From contig CAXBDA010000007.1 of the NCBI GenBank assembly GCA_963974595.1, forward strand, positions 1 through 64,000: a stretch of 64,000 bases of DNA, given 5' to 3'. This DNA comes from PZPK01 sp963974595. GTDB lineage: Bacteria; Pseudomonadota; Gammaproteobacteria; Pseudomonadales; Oleiphilaceae. The notes beneath the pieces were generated by a model. It ran no database searches. It was given only the letters and a program-made list of their open reading frames with translations, and was not told where the DNA came from. This document shows, piece by piece, positions 16,826 to 26,080 of the stretch. The translations under genes and the position numbers were made by a program. Position 1 is the first letter of the stretch. Each line of letters begins with the position of its first letter.

Positions 16826-17040
16826 ATCTCTTCATATTAAAATTCTCTGTAAAACTACCTTATTAATAATAAAAAAATCTTAAACCTAAAGTGCTTCCTT
16901 AGGTTCTTCGCGTATCTATCAGATAATGTTCGTTATTTGCCCGTCTTTATACTCTTCCTTTGAGTATTTTTTTACTTAAGTCTTTGTCTTAATGTGAATT
17001 TTCGCCTTCATTTCCCCTCTTTTGTCTTTCATTTTGCTTG
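16826..17040. other. AT-rich intergenic DNA between rnpB and the MraZ boxes
   Basis: This stretch has no gene. It is T-rich and contains TATACT (16948-16953), a candidate -10 for the dcw operon, but no good -35 at the right distance. It separates the rnpB terminator from the phased repeats that precede mraZ. Confidence 0.5.
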
Positions 17041-17100
17041 ATTTGTGGTTATCTACTTCCTATAGTGGTTAAAAGTAGTAAAAAGTGGAAAAAATTGGTT
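17041..17100 (+). promoter_or_regulatory. Phased repeats resembling MraZ operator boxes
   Basis: Repeats of the form AAAGTGG appear with an exact 10-bp period: GTGG at 17045, 17065 and 17085, the variant GTAG at 17075 and TTGG at 17095. The unit at 17055 is degenerate. MraZ is known to bind arrays of short GTG/TGGG-type repeats with 10-bp spacing just upstream of its own gene and to repress the dcw operon. The array lies 25 to 90 bases before mraZ, the expected place. The repeat pattern is seen directly, and MraZ binding is inference. Confidence 0.72.
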
Positions 17101-17133
17101 AATTTTAAATTTTTATGGTTTTAGGTGGGTAAT

Positions 17134-17577
17134 TTGTTTCTTGGTAGTCACACGATCAATATGGATGCGAAAGGGCGCATGGCGATTCCGACAAAAATTC
17201 GGGAATCGTTAGCGTCTTTTTGTGATGGTCGTATTGTTATAACTGCTCATACTGAAGAGCGCTGCTTATTAGTTTACCCAGAAGAGCAATGGAAAGAAAT
17301 TCTCCCTAAGATTGAAAGTCTCCCCAGTTTTAATAAGGTTGCTAGACGCACTCAGCGTTTGCTAATCGGTTATGCTACGCCGCTTGAAATGGATGGTAAT
17401 GGTCGTATTTTAGTGCCCCCCACTTTAAGAGAGTACGCTAATTTAGAAAAGAAACTGATGCTGGTAGGTCAGGGTAAAAAGTTTGAGCTTTGGAGTGAGG
17501 ATAGTTGGTTTAACTGGCTGGATGAAGCGGATCAAGGTGATGATATCCCTGATGAAATGCTGTCTTTGTCGCTTTAG
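17134..17577 (+). CDS. mraZ: Transcriptional regulator and dcw operon repressor MraZ
   Basis: MraZ is an AbrB-like DNA-binding protein that autoregulates the dcw cluster. Both repeats of the double-swapped hairpin fold are visible: INMDAKGRMAIPTKIRE and LEMDGNGRILVPPTLRE. I chose the TTG at 17134 (147 residues, MFLGSHTINMD). AGGTGG stands five bases upstream, and the N-terminus then has the same length as E. coli MraZ (MFRGATLVNLD). A GTG at 17125 would add three residues but lies inside that ribosome binding site and has none of its own. The phased boxes upstream fit autoregulation. Confidence 0.93.
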   Translation: MFLGSHTINMDAKGRMAIPTKIRESLASFCDGRIVITAHTEERCLLVYPEEQWKEILPKIESLPSFNKVARRTQRLLIGYATPLEMDGNGRILVPPTLREYANLEKKLMLVGQGKKFELWSEDSWFNWLDEADQGDDIPDEMLSLSL

Positions 17578-17586
17578 TGAGTATTT

Positions 17587-18528
17587 ATGTCTGATTCTGT
17601 TGGTGTTCATGAGGCGGTTTTATTGAATGAGGCAATTAGTCTTATGGTAAGTAACCCGTCTGGCTTGTATGTCGATGCAACTTTTGGTCGAGGTGGGCAC
17701 AGTCAGGCTATCCTTGATGCGCTTGATCAAGACGGTCGTCTGATTGCCATCGATAAAGATTTAGATGCGTTAAAGCGAGCGGAGCTTGCTTTAACAGATG
17801 ATCCGCGATTTGAAATTGTGCATGGGTCTTTTGCAGATATAGAACAGCACCTCGCAGAAAAGGGTATTAGTGTTGTTGATGGTGTTTTGGCAGATCTGGG
17901 TGTGTCATCTCCTCAGCTGGATAATGCAGATCGAGGCTTTAGTTTTATGAAAGATGGCCCTCTTGATATGAGGATGAATCAGACATCTGGCGTTAGTGCT
18001 TCTGAGTGGCTGAGTGGTGCATCGGAGCGAGAAATTACGGCTGTGCTGCGTGATTATGGTGAAGAAAAGTTTGCAAGAAGGATAGCGGCTGCCATTTCTC
18101 AGGCCTGTCAGGTTGGTCCGATTAGTACAACGCTAGAGCTGGCAAAAATAGTGTCTGATGCAAATCCATCTTGGGAAAGACATAAGCATCCAGCGACAAG
18201 AACTTTTCAGGCAATTAGGATAAAAGTCAATAATGAGTTGGGTGACCTGGAAAGTTTGTTAAGTGGGGCGTGTAAAGTTTTAGGCATAAACGGACGATTG
18301 GTGGTTATTAGTTTTCACTCATTAGAAGACCGGATGGTTAAGCGCTTTATGAGGGATAAAGTGCAAGGTGACCGGCCTCCACCCAATGTTCCTGTTTTTG
18401 AAAAAGATATAGTGAAAAATTATAAAGCGATAGGTAAAGCAGTAAAGCCAAGCGATAAGGAAGTTTCAAATAATATTCGTGCCCGCAGTGCCATCATGCG
18501 AATTTTGGAGAAAATTTCTAATGAATAA
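17587..18528 (+). CDS. rsmH: 16S rRNA (cytosine(1402)-N4)-methyltransferase
   Basis: RsmH (MraW) adds the N4 methyl to C1402 of 16S rRNA. The 313 residues fit the family. The SAM-binding loop is YVDATFGRGGHSQAIL, followed by DGVLADLGVSSPQLD, RGFSFMKDGPLDMRM and the RTFQAIRIKVNNEL block, with SFHSLEDRMVKRF near the end. It starts nine bases after mraZ, and its end overlaps the ftsL start by eight bases. Confidence 0.98.
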   Translation: MSDSVGVHEAVLLNEAISLMVSNPSGLYVDATFGRGGHSQAILDALDQDGRLIAIDKDLDALKRAELALTDDPRFEIVHGSFADIEQHLAEKGISVVDGVLADLGVSSPQLDNADRGFSFMKDGPLDMRMNQTSGVSASEWLSGASEREITAVLRDYGEEKFARRIAAAISQACQVGPISTTLELAKIVSDANPSWERHKHPATRTFQAIRIKVNNELGDLESLLSGACKVLGINGRLVVISFHSLEDRMVKRFMRDKVQGDRPPPNVPVFEKDIVKNYKAIGKAVKPSDKEVSNNIRARSAIMRILEKISNE

Positions 18529-18949
18529 AATAAAAATAATATTATTACTGCCTGAGTTCTTAATGCTTATCAGGCAGGGGCGAGATGGGTTTCATATTAA
18601 AGGTGCTCAGAGCGATGAATCAGAGCTGTCAGTTAAGCTCTACGAACTGATAGATTTTCTGTCAAATCTAAAAACCTTTGTTTCTATAAAGGGGGTGATC
18701 GTTACGCTTATGCTATCTCTTGTGCTCGTTATGTCAGCTATTGGTGTCGTTCAATCATCACATATTAGCAGGCAATTGTTTACAGAGCAGGCGATTTTAT
18801 TGGACAGAAATGATCAGTTGCAGCTTGAGTGGGCACAGTTATTGTTAGAACAAAGTGCTTGGAGTTCACCTAATCGCTTAGAAAGTGTGGCATCTCAAAA
18901 ACTAGGCATGCGCCCTCCTGAAGCTGAAGAAATTCAGCTTATATATTGA
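18521..18949 (+). CDS. ftsL: Cell division protein FtsL
   Basis: FtsL is a bitopic inner-membrane protein that forms the FtsQLB complex and activates FtsW-FtsI. From the ATG at 18521 it has 142 residues. A cytoplasmic part of about 57 residues comes first, then one membrane span (about 58-77) and a periplasmic coiled coil with hydrophobic heptads (LDRNDQLQLEWAQLLLEQSAWSS). The conserved end reads VASQKLGMRPPEAEEIQLI. GGAG lies 10 bases upstream. The cytoplasmic part is longer than in E. coli FtsL (121 residues in total). Its first residues are hydrophobic, so a later start such as the ATG at 18563 remains possible. Confidence 0.9.
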   Translation: MNKIKIILLLPEFLMLIRQGRDGFHIKGAQSDESELSVKLYELIDFLSNLKTFVSIKGVIVTLMLSLVLVMSAIGVVQSSHISRQLFTEQAILLDRNDQLQLEWAQLLLEQSAWSSPNRLESVASQKLGMRPPEAEEIQLIY

Positions 18950-18962
18950 GTCCTGAAAACTT

Positions 18963-20681
18963 ATGTCTTTTGACCAATTTCAAGATGTTAATATCCGATG
19001 GCGATACAGTTTCTTTCTTGTGTTGTTGTTGGTTGCTGTCTGTGCATTAGTATATAGGGCGATTGATTTACATGTTTTCGAGCAAGCATTTTTAGCTGAG
19101 CAAGGCGATGCTCGTACCATCAGATTTGAGCGTCTAGAGGCTCACAGAGGCATGATTACTGATCGTCATGGTGAGCCGCTAGCTGTCAGTGCACCAGTTG
19201 AAACAGTCTATGCTGATCCAAAATTCTTGAACCTTTCATTAGCTGAGATAAAGCGTTTATCCATTGCATTGGATGTAAGTTCTTCTTGGTTGTCTAAAAA
19301 AATAGCATCAAATAAAAATAAACGTTTTATCTATTTAAAGAGAAAAATGTCGCCTCACGAGGTAAAGAATGTGCTCTCTCTAAATCTTGATGGCATCTAC
19401 AGCCAGCGGGAATATAAAAGATATTACCCCACGGGTGAAGTTGCTTCTCATGTTTTAGGGTTTACCAGTATCGACGGTGAAGGGCAAGAAGGTTTAGAGC
19501 TGGCTTATGATGAATGGTTGACTGGCAAGGCAGGTAAAAAGCGTGTCCTGAAAAATCGGAAGGGTCGTGTAATCAAAGACCTGGGTGAATTAGAAGAAGC
19601 TCAAGCGGGGCATGACATACAGCTAAGTCTGGATATGCGGATTCAATATTTGGCTTACAGGGAATTAAAAGCAGCTGTTGAGACCCATAAGGCGCGATCG
19701 GGTTCTATTGTGGTGCTTGATATATCAAGTGGTGATGTGTTGGCGATGGCGAATCAGCCATCTTATAATCCAAATAATCGTTCAACAATTGATGTCTCAC
19801 ACCTTAGAAATAGAGCGCTTACGGATGTTTTTGAGCCTGGTTCAACAATGAAGTTAGCAACGGTTGCTGCAGCATTGGAATCAAAAAAATATAGCTTGAG
19901 TTCAGAGCTGGATACATCGCCTGGATATATTCGTTTGGGAAAGAAATCTATTAGAGATCACCGAAATTATGGCACGCTGAGCGTGCTGGATATCGTTGCT
20001 AAGTCTAGCAATGTGGGTACAAGCAGGATTGCTTTAGATCTTTCGGGGGACGTCGTTTGGGATATGTTGTACCGGCTTGGGTTTGGTCAAGGAACAGGCG
20101 TGGGTTTCCCAGGTGAAAGCATTGGCCAGCTTCCTGATTCCTCATCCTGGCAGCCAATTGAAGTGGCGACGATGTCATATGGTTATGGAATGAACGTCAA
20201 TGCCTTACAGCTTGCTCAGGCATTTATGATCTATGGTAATGGCGGTGTTAAATATCCATTATCCTTAATTCATCGAAATCAGAAAGTTCAAGGTGAACAA
20301 ATTATACCTCAGGGTGTCTCTGAATCATTAAAAGCAGCAATGAAAGCTGTGGTTGCAAAAGGGGGGACGGGGACGCGAGCAGACTTGCCTCTCTATGGTG
20401 TGGGAGGCAAGAGTGGAACGGTTCATACCGTTGGTAAAGGCGGTTATCAGCAAAGCCAGTATCAGGCGATTTTTGCAGGTGTTGCGCCAGCAGATCAGCC
20501 TGAAATTGCTCTAGTGGTTATTATAAATGCACCTGCCGGTGCCGAGTATTATGGTGGTGAGGTTGCAGCACCCGTTTTTTCAAGAGTTGTTGATGGCGCC
20601 ATGCGTTTGTTAAATGTAAGGCCTGATAAAGGGATTGCAAAGTCGATTCATGCTCGCGATGTATCAGGGAAACGAGGTTAA
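18963..20681 (+). CDS. ftsI: Peptidoglycan D,D-transpeptidase FtsI (PBP3)
   Basis: FtsI cross-links septal peptidoglycan, paired with the glycosyltransferase FtsW. The 572-residue class B PBP has a membrane anchor (about 14-33) and an N-terminal pedestal (RGMITDRHGEPLAVSAP). The transpeptidase motifs are all present: STMK (active Ser about 295), SSN (about 347-349) and KSGT (about 483-486). It starts 13 bases after ftsL. Its stop is one base before the murE ATG. Confidence 0.98.
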   Translation: MSFDQFQDVNIRWRYSFFLVLLLVAVCALVYRAIDLHVFEQAFLAEQGDARTIRFERLEAHRGMITDRHGEPLAVSAPVETVYADPKFLNLSLAEIKRLSIALDVSSSWLSKKIASNKNKRFIYLKRKMSPHEVKNVLSLNLDGIYSQREYKRYYPTGEVASHVLGFTSIDGEGQEGLELAYDEWLTGKAGKKRVLKNRKGRVIKDLGELEEAQAGHDIQLSLDMRIQYLAYRELKAAVETHKARSGSIVVLDISSGDVLAMANQPSYNPNNRSTIDVSHLRNRALTDVFEPGSTMKLATVAAALESKKYSLSSELDTSPGYIRLGKKSIRDHRNYGTLSVLDIVAKSSNVGTSRIALDLSGDVVWDMLYRLGFGQGTGVGFPGESIGQLPDSSSWQPIEVATMSYGYGMNVNALQLAQAFMIYGNGGVKYPLSLIHRNQKVQGEQIIPQGVSESLKAAMKAVVAKGGTGTRADLPLYGVGGKSGTVHTVGKGGYQQSQYQAIFAGVAPADQPEIALVVIINAPAGAEYYGGEVAAPVFSRVVDGAMRLLNVRPDKGIAKSIHARDVSGKRG

Positions 20682-20682
20682 T

Positions 20683-22221
20683 ATGGCGCTTCGAAAAACT
20701 TATAGTAGTAGTTTAGCTTTACTGTTGAAAGGAGTCTGTAAAGTCCCTTCAGCGTTGGATACGCATGTCTCTGGTTTGGCAATAGATAGCCGAGAAGTCA
20801 AAAAAGGCGATATTTTCTTAGCTATTTCAGGTAATCATTCAACATCTACTGAGCATATTAAAGAGGCGATAGCAAAAGGTGCAAATGCCATTGTTGCTGA
20901 AGGCTCCACTAATAAGGGTAAAGTATTTGAGGATGGGCTGGTTGTTGAGTTATTTGTTGATAATTTAAAAGAGCAAATTGGCTTAATTGCTGATCGTTTC
21001 TTTAGGTCGCCAAGTTCCGAGATGTCGGTTATTGGGGTGACGGGAACAAATGGCAAAACATCGGTTACTCATTATCTAGCGAGCTATTTTTCCAGAGCTA
21101 GTGATCTTGCAGGTGTTATTGGTACTTTGGGGTATGGTCTTGTTGGAGGTGATAATGATCAGTTAAAAGAGACTGGATTTACAACACCTAATGTTGTCGA
21201 AGTGCATAGGTATTTAGCTGAATTAAGGGATGCAGGTGCGAAAAATATCTTCATGGAGGTCTCTTCGCACGGTCTGAGTCAGCATCGTGTTGATGGCGTA
21301 AAATTTGAAGGAGCCGTCTTTACAAACTTAACGCATGAGCATCTTGATTATCATGGCACAATGGAAGAGTACGCAGCGAGTAAAGCTAAGCTCTTTTCAA
21401 AAGAAAGTTTGAAATTTGTTGTTATTAATGAAGATGATAATTACGCAAGACAGTTTATAGCGGCGACCCCTTCTGGGGTAAATATTTTTACTTATGGCGT
21501 TCAATCTAAGTCAGATATCTCTGTGTTAAATTACCAGTTAAACACCGATTCCGTGTCAACCATTACTGCAGAAATAACGACTCCTGCGGGTGAGTTTAAT
21601 ATCCATTCAAGCTTAATTGGTTTGTTTAATTTAAGTAATTTGTTGGCAGTAATGTCGGTTGCTGTTGCTAAGCAAGAGCTCAGGTCTTGCGAGCAGAGGA
21701 TGCAGGCTATTACGCCAGTTAATGGTCGAATGCAGATCGTGCATATCAAAGATAAACCCATCGTTGTCGTCGATTTCGCACATACGCCAGACGCCCTGGA
21801 GAATGCGATAGATGCTGTAAAACCGCATTGCAAGGGTAAGGTTATTCTAGTTTTTGGTTGTGGTGGTGATAGAGATATTGGTAAACGTAAAGTTATGGCT
21901 CAAATTGCTGAGAGACTGGCTGACTCCATTATCGTGACGGATGATAATCCGCGAAGCGAACAGCCAGATGTCATTACGGAGCATATCTTTGAGGGGTTTA
22001 AGAATAAGGAAGCCGTCAACTTAGAACATGATAGACAGGCCGCTATTCAATTGGCGGTATCACAGGCGAGTGCGCAAGACCTAGTTTTAATTGCAGGTAA
22101 GGGGCACGAAACATGGCAGGAAATAAAAGATAAAAAATATTATTTTAATGACCTAGAGGTTGTTAGAAAAGTATTAGGCTTAGATGTATCCCAAGAAGGT
22201 AGTAGGGAGGCGATAGCTTAA
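20683..22221 (+). CDS. murE: UDP-MurNAc-tripeptide synthetase (meso-DAP adding)
   Basis: MurE adds the third amino acid to UDP-MurNAc-L-Ala-D-Glu. The DNPR motif (TDDNPRSE, around residue 420) marks specificity for meso-diaminopimelate. The ATP loop GVTGTNGKTSVTH and the carbamylated-lysine region are intact. I start at the ATG at 20683, with GAGG six bases upstream, giving 512 residues. An earlier in-frame ATG at 20635 lies inside ftsI and adds 16 residues with no family match. Confidence 0.97.
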   Translation: MALRKTYSSSLALLLKGVCKVPSALDTHVSGLAIDSREVKKGDIFLAISGNHSTSTEHIKEAIAKGANAIVAEGSTNKGKVFEDGLVVELFVDNLKEQIGLIADRFFRSPSSEMSVIGVTGTNGKTSVTHYLASYFSRASDLAGVIGTLGYGLVGGDNDQLKETGFTTPNVVEVHRYLAELRDAGAKNIFMEVSSHGLSQHRVDGVKFEGAVFTNLTHEHLDYHGTMEEYAASKAKLFSKESLKFVVINEDDNYARQFIAATPSGVNIFTYGVQSKSDISVLNYQLNTDSVSTITAEITTPAGEFNIHSSLIGLFNLSNLLAVMSVAVAKQELRSCEQRMQAITPVNGRMQIVHIKDKPIVVVDFAHTPDALENAIDAVKPHCKGKVILVFGCGGDRDIGKRKVMAQIAERLADSIIVTDDNPRSEQPDVITEHIFEGFKNKEAVNLEHDRQAAIQLAVSQASAQDLVLIAGKGHETWQEIKDKKYYFNDLEVVRKVLGLDVSQEGSREAIA

Positions 22222-22222
22222 G

Positions 22223-23626
22223 ATGATTCAGGCTATATCCTTATCTCAACTTGCTAGTGCCGTAAATGGCCAGGCTGTTGGAGAAAATATTGAATTTTCT
22301 TCGGTTGCTATAGACACTAGGGCTCTTAACGAGGGAGATTTATATATCGCACTCAAAGGCGAGCGTTTTGATGGGCACCAGTTTATTCAAAAGGCAATCG
22401 AAAAGGGCTGCTCGGGGTTTTTAATCAATAGTGAATTTGAAATATCCGATAGCATTCTGGATAAAATGCCACACATTGTTGTCGATAATACATTAAAGGC
22501 CTTGGGAGAGTGTGCGCGAATAAATCGTGAAAACTTCAAAGGCCGGGTAGTGGGTTTAACGGGTTCTTCGGGCAAGACCAGCACAAAGAATATGCTTCAA
22601 TGTATCTTGTCTGAAAAAGGTTCGACCTATGCAACCCATGGTAATTTCAATAACGAAATCGGCGTGCCGTTGACCTTGTTGAATATAGAGCGTAATCATC
22701 AATATGCCGTGGTAGAAATGGGGGCGCGTAAGCAAGGTGATATCGAATATTTAGTCGATTTTGTACAACCAGATGTCGCAATTTTATTAAATGCCGGTAT
22801 GGCGCATATTGATACTTTTGGTAGTCAGGAAGATATAGTTCGCACAAAAGGTGAGATATTTACCGCCTTAAAATCAGGTGGTTTGGCCGTGGTTAATGCT
22901 GACGATCCTGCTCAGAAAATATGGTTGGATTCGCTCATAAACAAAGATGTATTGACCTTTTCAGTGAAAAGGGAAGATGCAGACCTCTTTGCAAGCAATA
23001 TCGAGTCAAACGACATAACATCGCGTTTTATCTTGAATTATCGAGGGCAGTCCCAGCCAATATTTCTACCTCTGCCTGGTCTACATAACATTGCTAATAG
23101 TTTGGCAGCATCAGCTGCTGCGGTTTCTTTGGGTTTTGATCTTCCAACGATCACTAATGGTCTGGCTAAATTGAGTGCCAGTCAAGGTCGTTTAATGACA
23201 ATTCCTTGTTCAGAGAAACTACTTGTAATTGACGATAGTTATAACGCAAACCCAAGTTCTATGAAGGCTGCCATTGATGTATTGGCATTAAAACAGGGTT
23301 ATAAAATAGCCGTTTTAGGGGAAATGGCTGAATTAGGTGATTTCGCTAAAAATCTGCACCTGGAATTAGCTGAATATATTGCTCAAAGCAAAATCGATAA
23401 GGTGTATATAATCGGTTCATTTGCCGCTGAAATGGCTGAGCTGGTTGGTGAAAAAGCACATGTAGCTGTTACCAAAAACGAAGTATTTGATTCTTTAATG
23501 AATAATGAAAGAATTTTTGAAACAGATGAAGGTACGCTTATAACAACAAGTGTACTTATAAAAGGCTCTCGCAGTACGGCAATGGATGAGCTTGTGGATA
23601 TGATTATAAAAAAGGCGGCTCACTAA
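22223..23626 (+). CDS. murF: UDP-MurNAc-pentapeptide synthase (D-Ala-D-Ala adding)
   Basis: MurF joins D-Ala-D-Ala to the UDP-MurNAc-tripeptide and so completes the cytoplasmic precursor. The 467 residues contain the Mur ligase P-loop GLTGSSGKTSTKN, VVEMGARKQGDIEYL, and the C-terminal VIDDSYNANPSSMKAA. It begins one base after the murE stop and directly abuts mraY. Confidence 0.98.
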   Translation: MIQAISLSQLASAVNGQAVGENIEFSSVAIDTRALNEGDLYIALKGERFDGHQFIQKAIEKGCSGFLINSEFEISDSILDKMPHIVVDNTLKALGECARINRENFKGRVVGLTGSSGKTSTKNMLQCILSEKGSTYATHGNFNNEIGVPLTLLNIERNHQYAVVEMGARKQGDIEYLVDFVQPDVAILLNAGMAHIDTFGSQEDIVRTKGEIFTALKSGGLAVVNADDPAQKIWLDSLINKDVLTFSVKREDADLFASNIESNDITSRFILNYRGQSQPIFLPLPGLHNIANSLAASAAAVSLGFDLPTITNGLAKLSASQGRLMTIPCSEKLLVIDDSYNANPSSMKAAIDVLALKQGYKIAVLGEMAELGDFAKNLHLELAEYIAQSKIDKVYIIGSFAAEMAELVGEKAHVAVTKNEVFDSLMNNERIFETDEGTLITTSVLIKGSRSTAMDELVDMIIKKAAH

Positions 23627-24709
23627 ATGTTGTATTGGTTATCTTCACTTTTATCTGACTCTATGAGCTATTTATCTGTTTTTCAGTATTTAACGCTTCG
23701 AGGAATATTAGGCGTCATTACTGCCTTGTTAATCGCATTATGGATTGGCCCAAAAATGATCAAAAAACTGAGCCAATACCAAATTGGCCAGTCTGTGCGT
23801 GATGATGGTCCAAAATCGCATTTGAGCAAAGCAGGTACGCCGACAATGGGCGGTGCATTGATTATCTTGGCCGTCGTCGTCAGTACCTTACTCTGGAGTG
23901 ACTTGGGAAATCGTTATATTTGGATCACCTTATTTGTCACCTTATCTTTCGGGGCGATTGGTTGGGTTGATGATTATCGAAAAGTGGTCGAGAAAAATTC
24001 AAAAGGTTTGTCAGCGAAAGAGAAATATCTTTGGCAATCACTATGCGGTTTGGTTGCCGCCATTCTTTTATTTTCCAGTGCCTCGTTGCCACAAGAAACA
24101 AATTTAATTGTGCCTGTTTTTAAGGATGTTGTTATTGAATTAGGCCCATTATTTATCCTACTGACCTATTTCGTCATTGTAGGGACAAGTAACGCCGTAA
24201 ATTTAACAGATGGTTTAGATGGCTTAGCTATCATGCCGACAGTTTTGGTGGCAGGCGCCTTAGGTATTTTTGCTTATGCCTCGGGTAACAGTGTTTTTGC
24301 TAATTATTTACATATTCCTTATTTACCTGGTACCGGTGAGTTAATTGTATTTTGTGGCGCCTTGTTAGGTGCAGGTTTGGGTTTCCTTTGGTTTAACACC
24401 TATCCTGCTCAAGTATTTATGGGGGATGTGGGTGCGCTGGCTTTAGGTGCTGCTCTCGGTGTTGTTGCTGTCATTGTTCGTCAAGAGATCGTGTTGTTCA
24501 TTATGGGCGGTGTTTTTGTGATGGAAACTGTGTCGGTCATTTTGCAGGTCGCATCGTTTAAGTTGACAGGGCGACGTATTTTTAGAATGGCGCCCTTGCA
24601 TCATCATTTTGAGCTTAAAGGTTGGCCGGAACCAAGAGTCATTGTTCGTTTCTGGATTATTACCGTTATTTTGGTACTGATTGGTTTAGCGACATTAAAA
24701 GTTAGATAA
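23627..24709 (+). CDS. mraY: Phospho-N-acetylmuramoyl-pentapeptide transferase
   Basis: MraY transfers phospho-MurNAc-pentapeptide to undecaprenyl phosphate, giving lipid I. The 360-residue protein has about ten membrane spans. Catalytic loops are visible: WVDDYRKVVEKNSKGL (the Asp-Asp pair), NAVNLTDGLDGLA and the cytoplasmic MAPLHHHFELKGWPE. There is no gap between the murF stop and this ATG. Confidence 0.98.
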   Translation: MLYWLSSLLSDSMSYLSVFQYLTLRGILGVITALLIALWIGPKMIKKLSQYQIGQSVRDDGPKSHLSKAGTPTMGGALIILAVVVSTLLWSDLGNRYIWITLFVTLSFGAIGWVDDYRKVVEKNSKGLSAKEKYLWQSLCGLVAAILLFSSASLPQETNLIVPVFKDVVIELGPLFILLTYFVIVGTSNAVNLTDGLDGLAIMPTVLVAGALGIFAYASGNSVFANYLHIPYLPGTGELIVFCGALLGAGLGFLWFNTYPAQVFMGDVGALALGAALGVVAVIVRQEIVLFIMGGVFVMETVSVILQVASFKLTGRRIFRMAPLHHHFELKGWPEPRVIVRFWIITVILVLIGLATLKVR

Positions 24710-24736
24710 AACATATTTATTAGGAATGTATTGTTC

Positions 24737-26080
24737 ATGAAAGCAATTATCACAGACAAAAAAGTCGTGGTAGTCGGTCTAGGTAAGACTGGGCTTTCGT
24801 GTGTGCGTTATCTTCACGCCCAAGGTAAACAAATTATTGTGATGGATACGCGTAATACACCGCCAGGCTTGGATGAATTGATAGCAGGCTATCCCAATGT
24901 TCAGTGCATTCTTGGGCGGTTGGATAAAAATATTTTATGCGCTTCAGATGAAATAATTCTGAGTCCTGGGCTCGCACTTAGTACATCAGAAATTCAAGCT
25001 GCGGTTAACAATCAGGTACTTGTTCGTGGTGATATAGATTTATTTGCTGAAGCAGCCAAAGCACCGATTATTGCCATTACCGGGTCGAATGGTAAAAGTA
25101 CAGTCACCACTTTGCTAGGTGATATGGCTAAAAAAACGGGCTTGAATGTCGGTCTGGGTGGCAATCTGGGTATACCCGCATTAGACCTGTTGGATGGTGC
25201 GAAAGACTTGTATGTACTAGAGCTATCGAGTTTTCAATTAGAAACAACGCATACTTTAAATGCTAAAAGTGTCGTGCTCTTGAACCTGTCTGAAGATCAC
25301 ATGGATAGATACCCAAATAAAATGGCCTATCTGCAAGCGAAACAGCGTATTTTCAGAGGGGCGAAAAATATCATTGTGAATGATGATGAGCCGCTTAGCT
25401 CGCCTCTCGTCAATAGCTCAATGAAGTTGACCCATTTTGGGCTGCAATCAAATGATCTTGATAAATTCTCTGTTCTGACAAAAGACGGGGAACGTTATTT
25501 AGCCAAAGGCTTTGATGCTTTGATATCGGTAAATGAGCTAGCGATTAGAGGTGAACACAATATCAGCAATGCCTTGGCTGCCCTAGCCTTAGGAAGTTCT
25601 GTTGGCTTGGCCATGCCTAAGATGCTCGACGCCTTGAAAGAATTTAAAGGCTTATCTCATCGCTGCCAGTTTGTGCGTTCTGTCGCTGGTGTTGAGTATG
25701 TCAATGACTCCAAAGGAACAAATCCAGGCTCTGTAGTGACAGCGCTGAATAGTTTGGGTAAAGAAATATCTGGCAAGGTGGTATTAATCGCAGGAGGTGA
25801 TTCAAAAGAAGCAGATCTTGGTTCTCTTGGTGAGCCTGTTAAGCGCTTTGTGAAGGCCTTGGTATTAATAGGGGTCGATGCTGAAAAATTCAAGTTGCTT
25901 TTAGGCAGCATTACTTCTGTATATAAAGAAGACACTATGGCAATGGCTGTTGGTAAAGCACATTCAATAGCAGAATCAGGTGACTTGGTTCTTTTATCTC
26001 CGGCCTGCGCTAGCTTCGATATGTTTAACAGTTATGAGCAGCGCGGTGACGTATTTATGGAGGAGGTGATGTCATTATGA
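24737..26080 (+). CDS. murD: UDP-MurNAc-L-alanine:D-glutamate ligase
   Basis: MurD adds D-glutamate to UDP-MurNAc-L-Ala. The N-terminal nucleotide-sugar domain begins KKVVVVGLGKTGLSCVRYL. The ATP loop is AITGSNGKSTVTTL, and the C-terminal domain holds YVNDSKGTNPGSVVTAL and LSPACASFDMFNSYEQRGD. I start at the ATG at 24737 (447 residues). A TTG at 24731 adds two residues and is less likely. The stop overlaps the ftsW start (ATGA). Confidence 0.97.
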   Translation: MKAIITDKKVVVVGLGKTGLSCVRYLHAQGKQIIVMDTRNTPPGLDELIAGYPNVQCILGRLDKNILCASDEIILSPGLALSTSEIQAAVNNQVLVRGDIDLFAEAAKAPIIAITGSNGKSTVTTLLGDMAKKTGLNVGLGGNLGIPALDLLDGAKDLYVLELSSFQLETTHTLNAKSVVLLNLSEDHMDRYPNKMAYLQAKQRIFRGAKNIIVNDDEPLSSPLVNSSMKLTHFGLQSNDLDKFSVLTKDGERYLAKGFDALISVNELAIRGEHNISNALAALALGSSVGLAMPKMLDALKEFKGLSHRCQFVRSVAGVEYVNDSKGTNPGSVVTALNSLGKEISGKVVLIAGGDSKEADLGSLGEPVKRFVKALVLIGVDAEKFKLLLGSITSVYKEDTMAMAVGKAHSIAESGDLVLLSPACASFDMFNSYEQRGDVFMEEVMSL

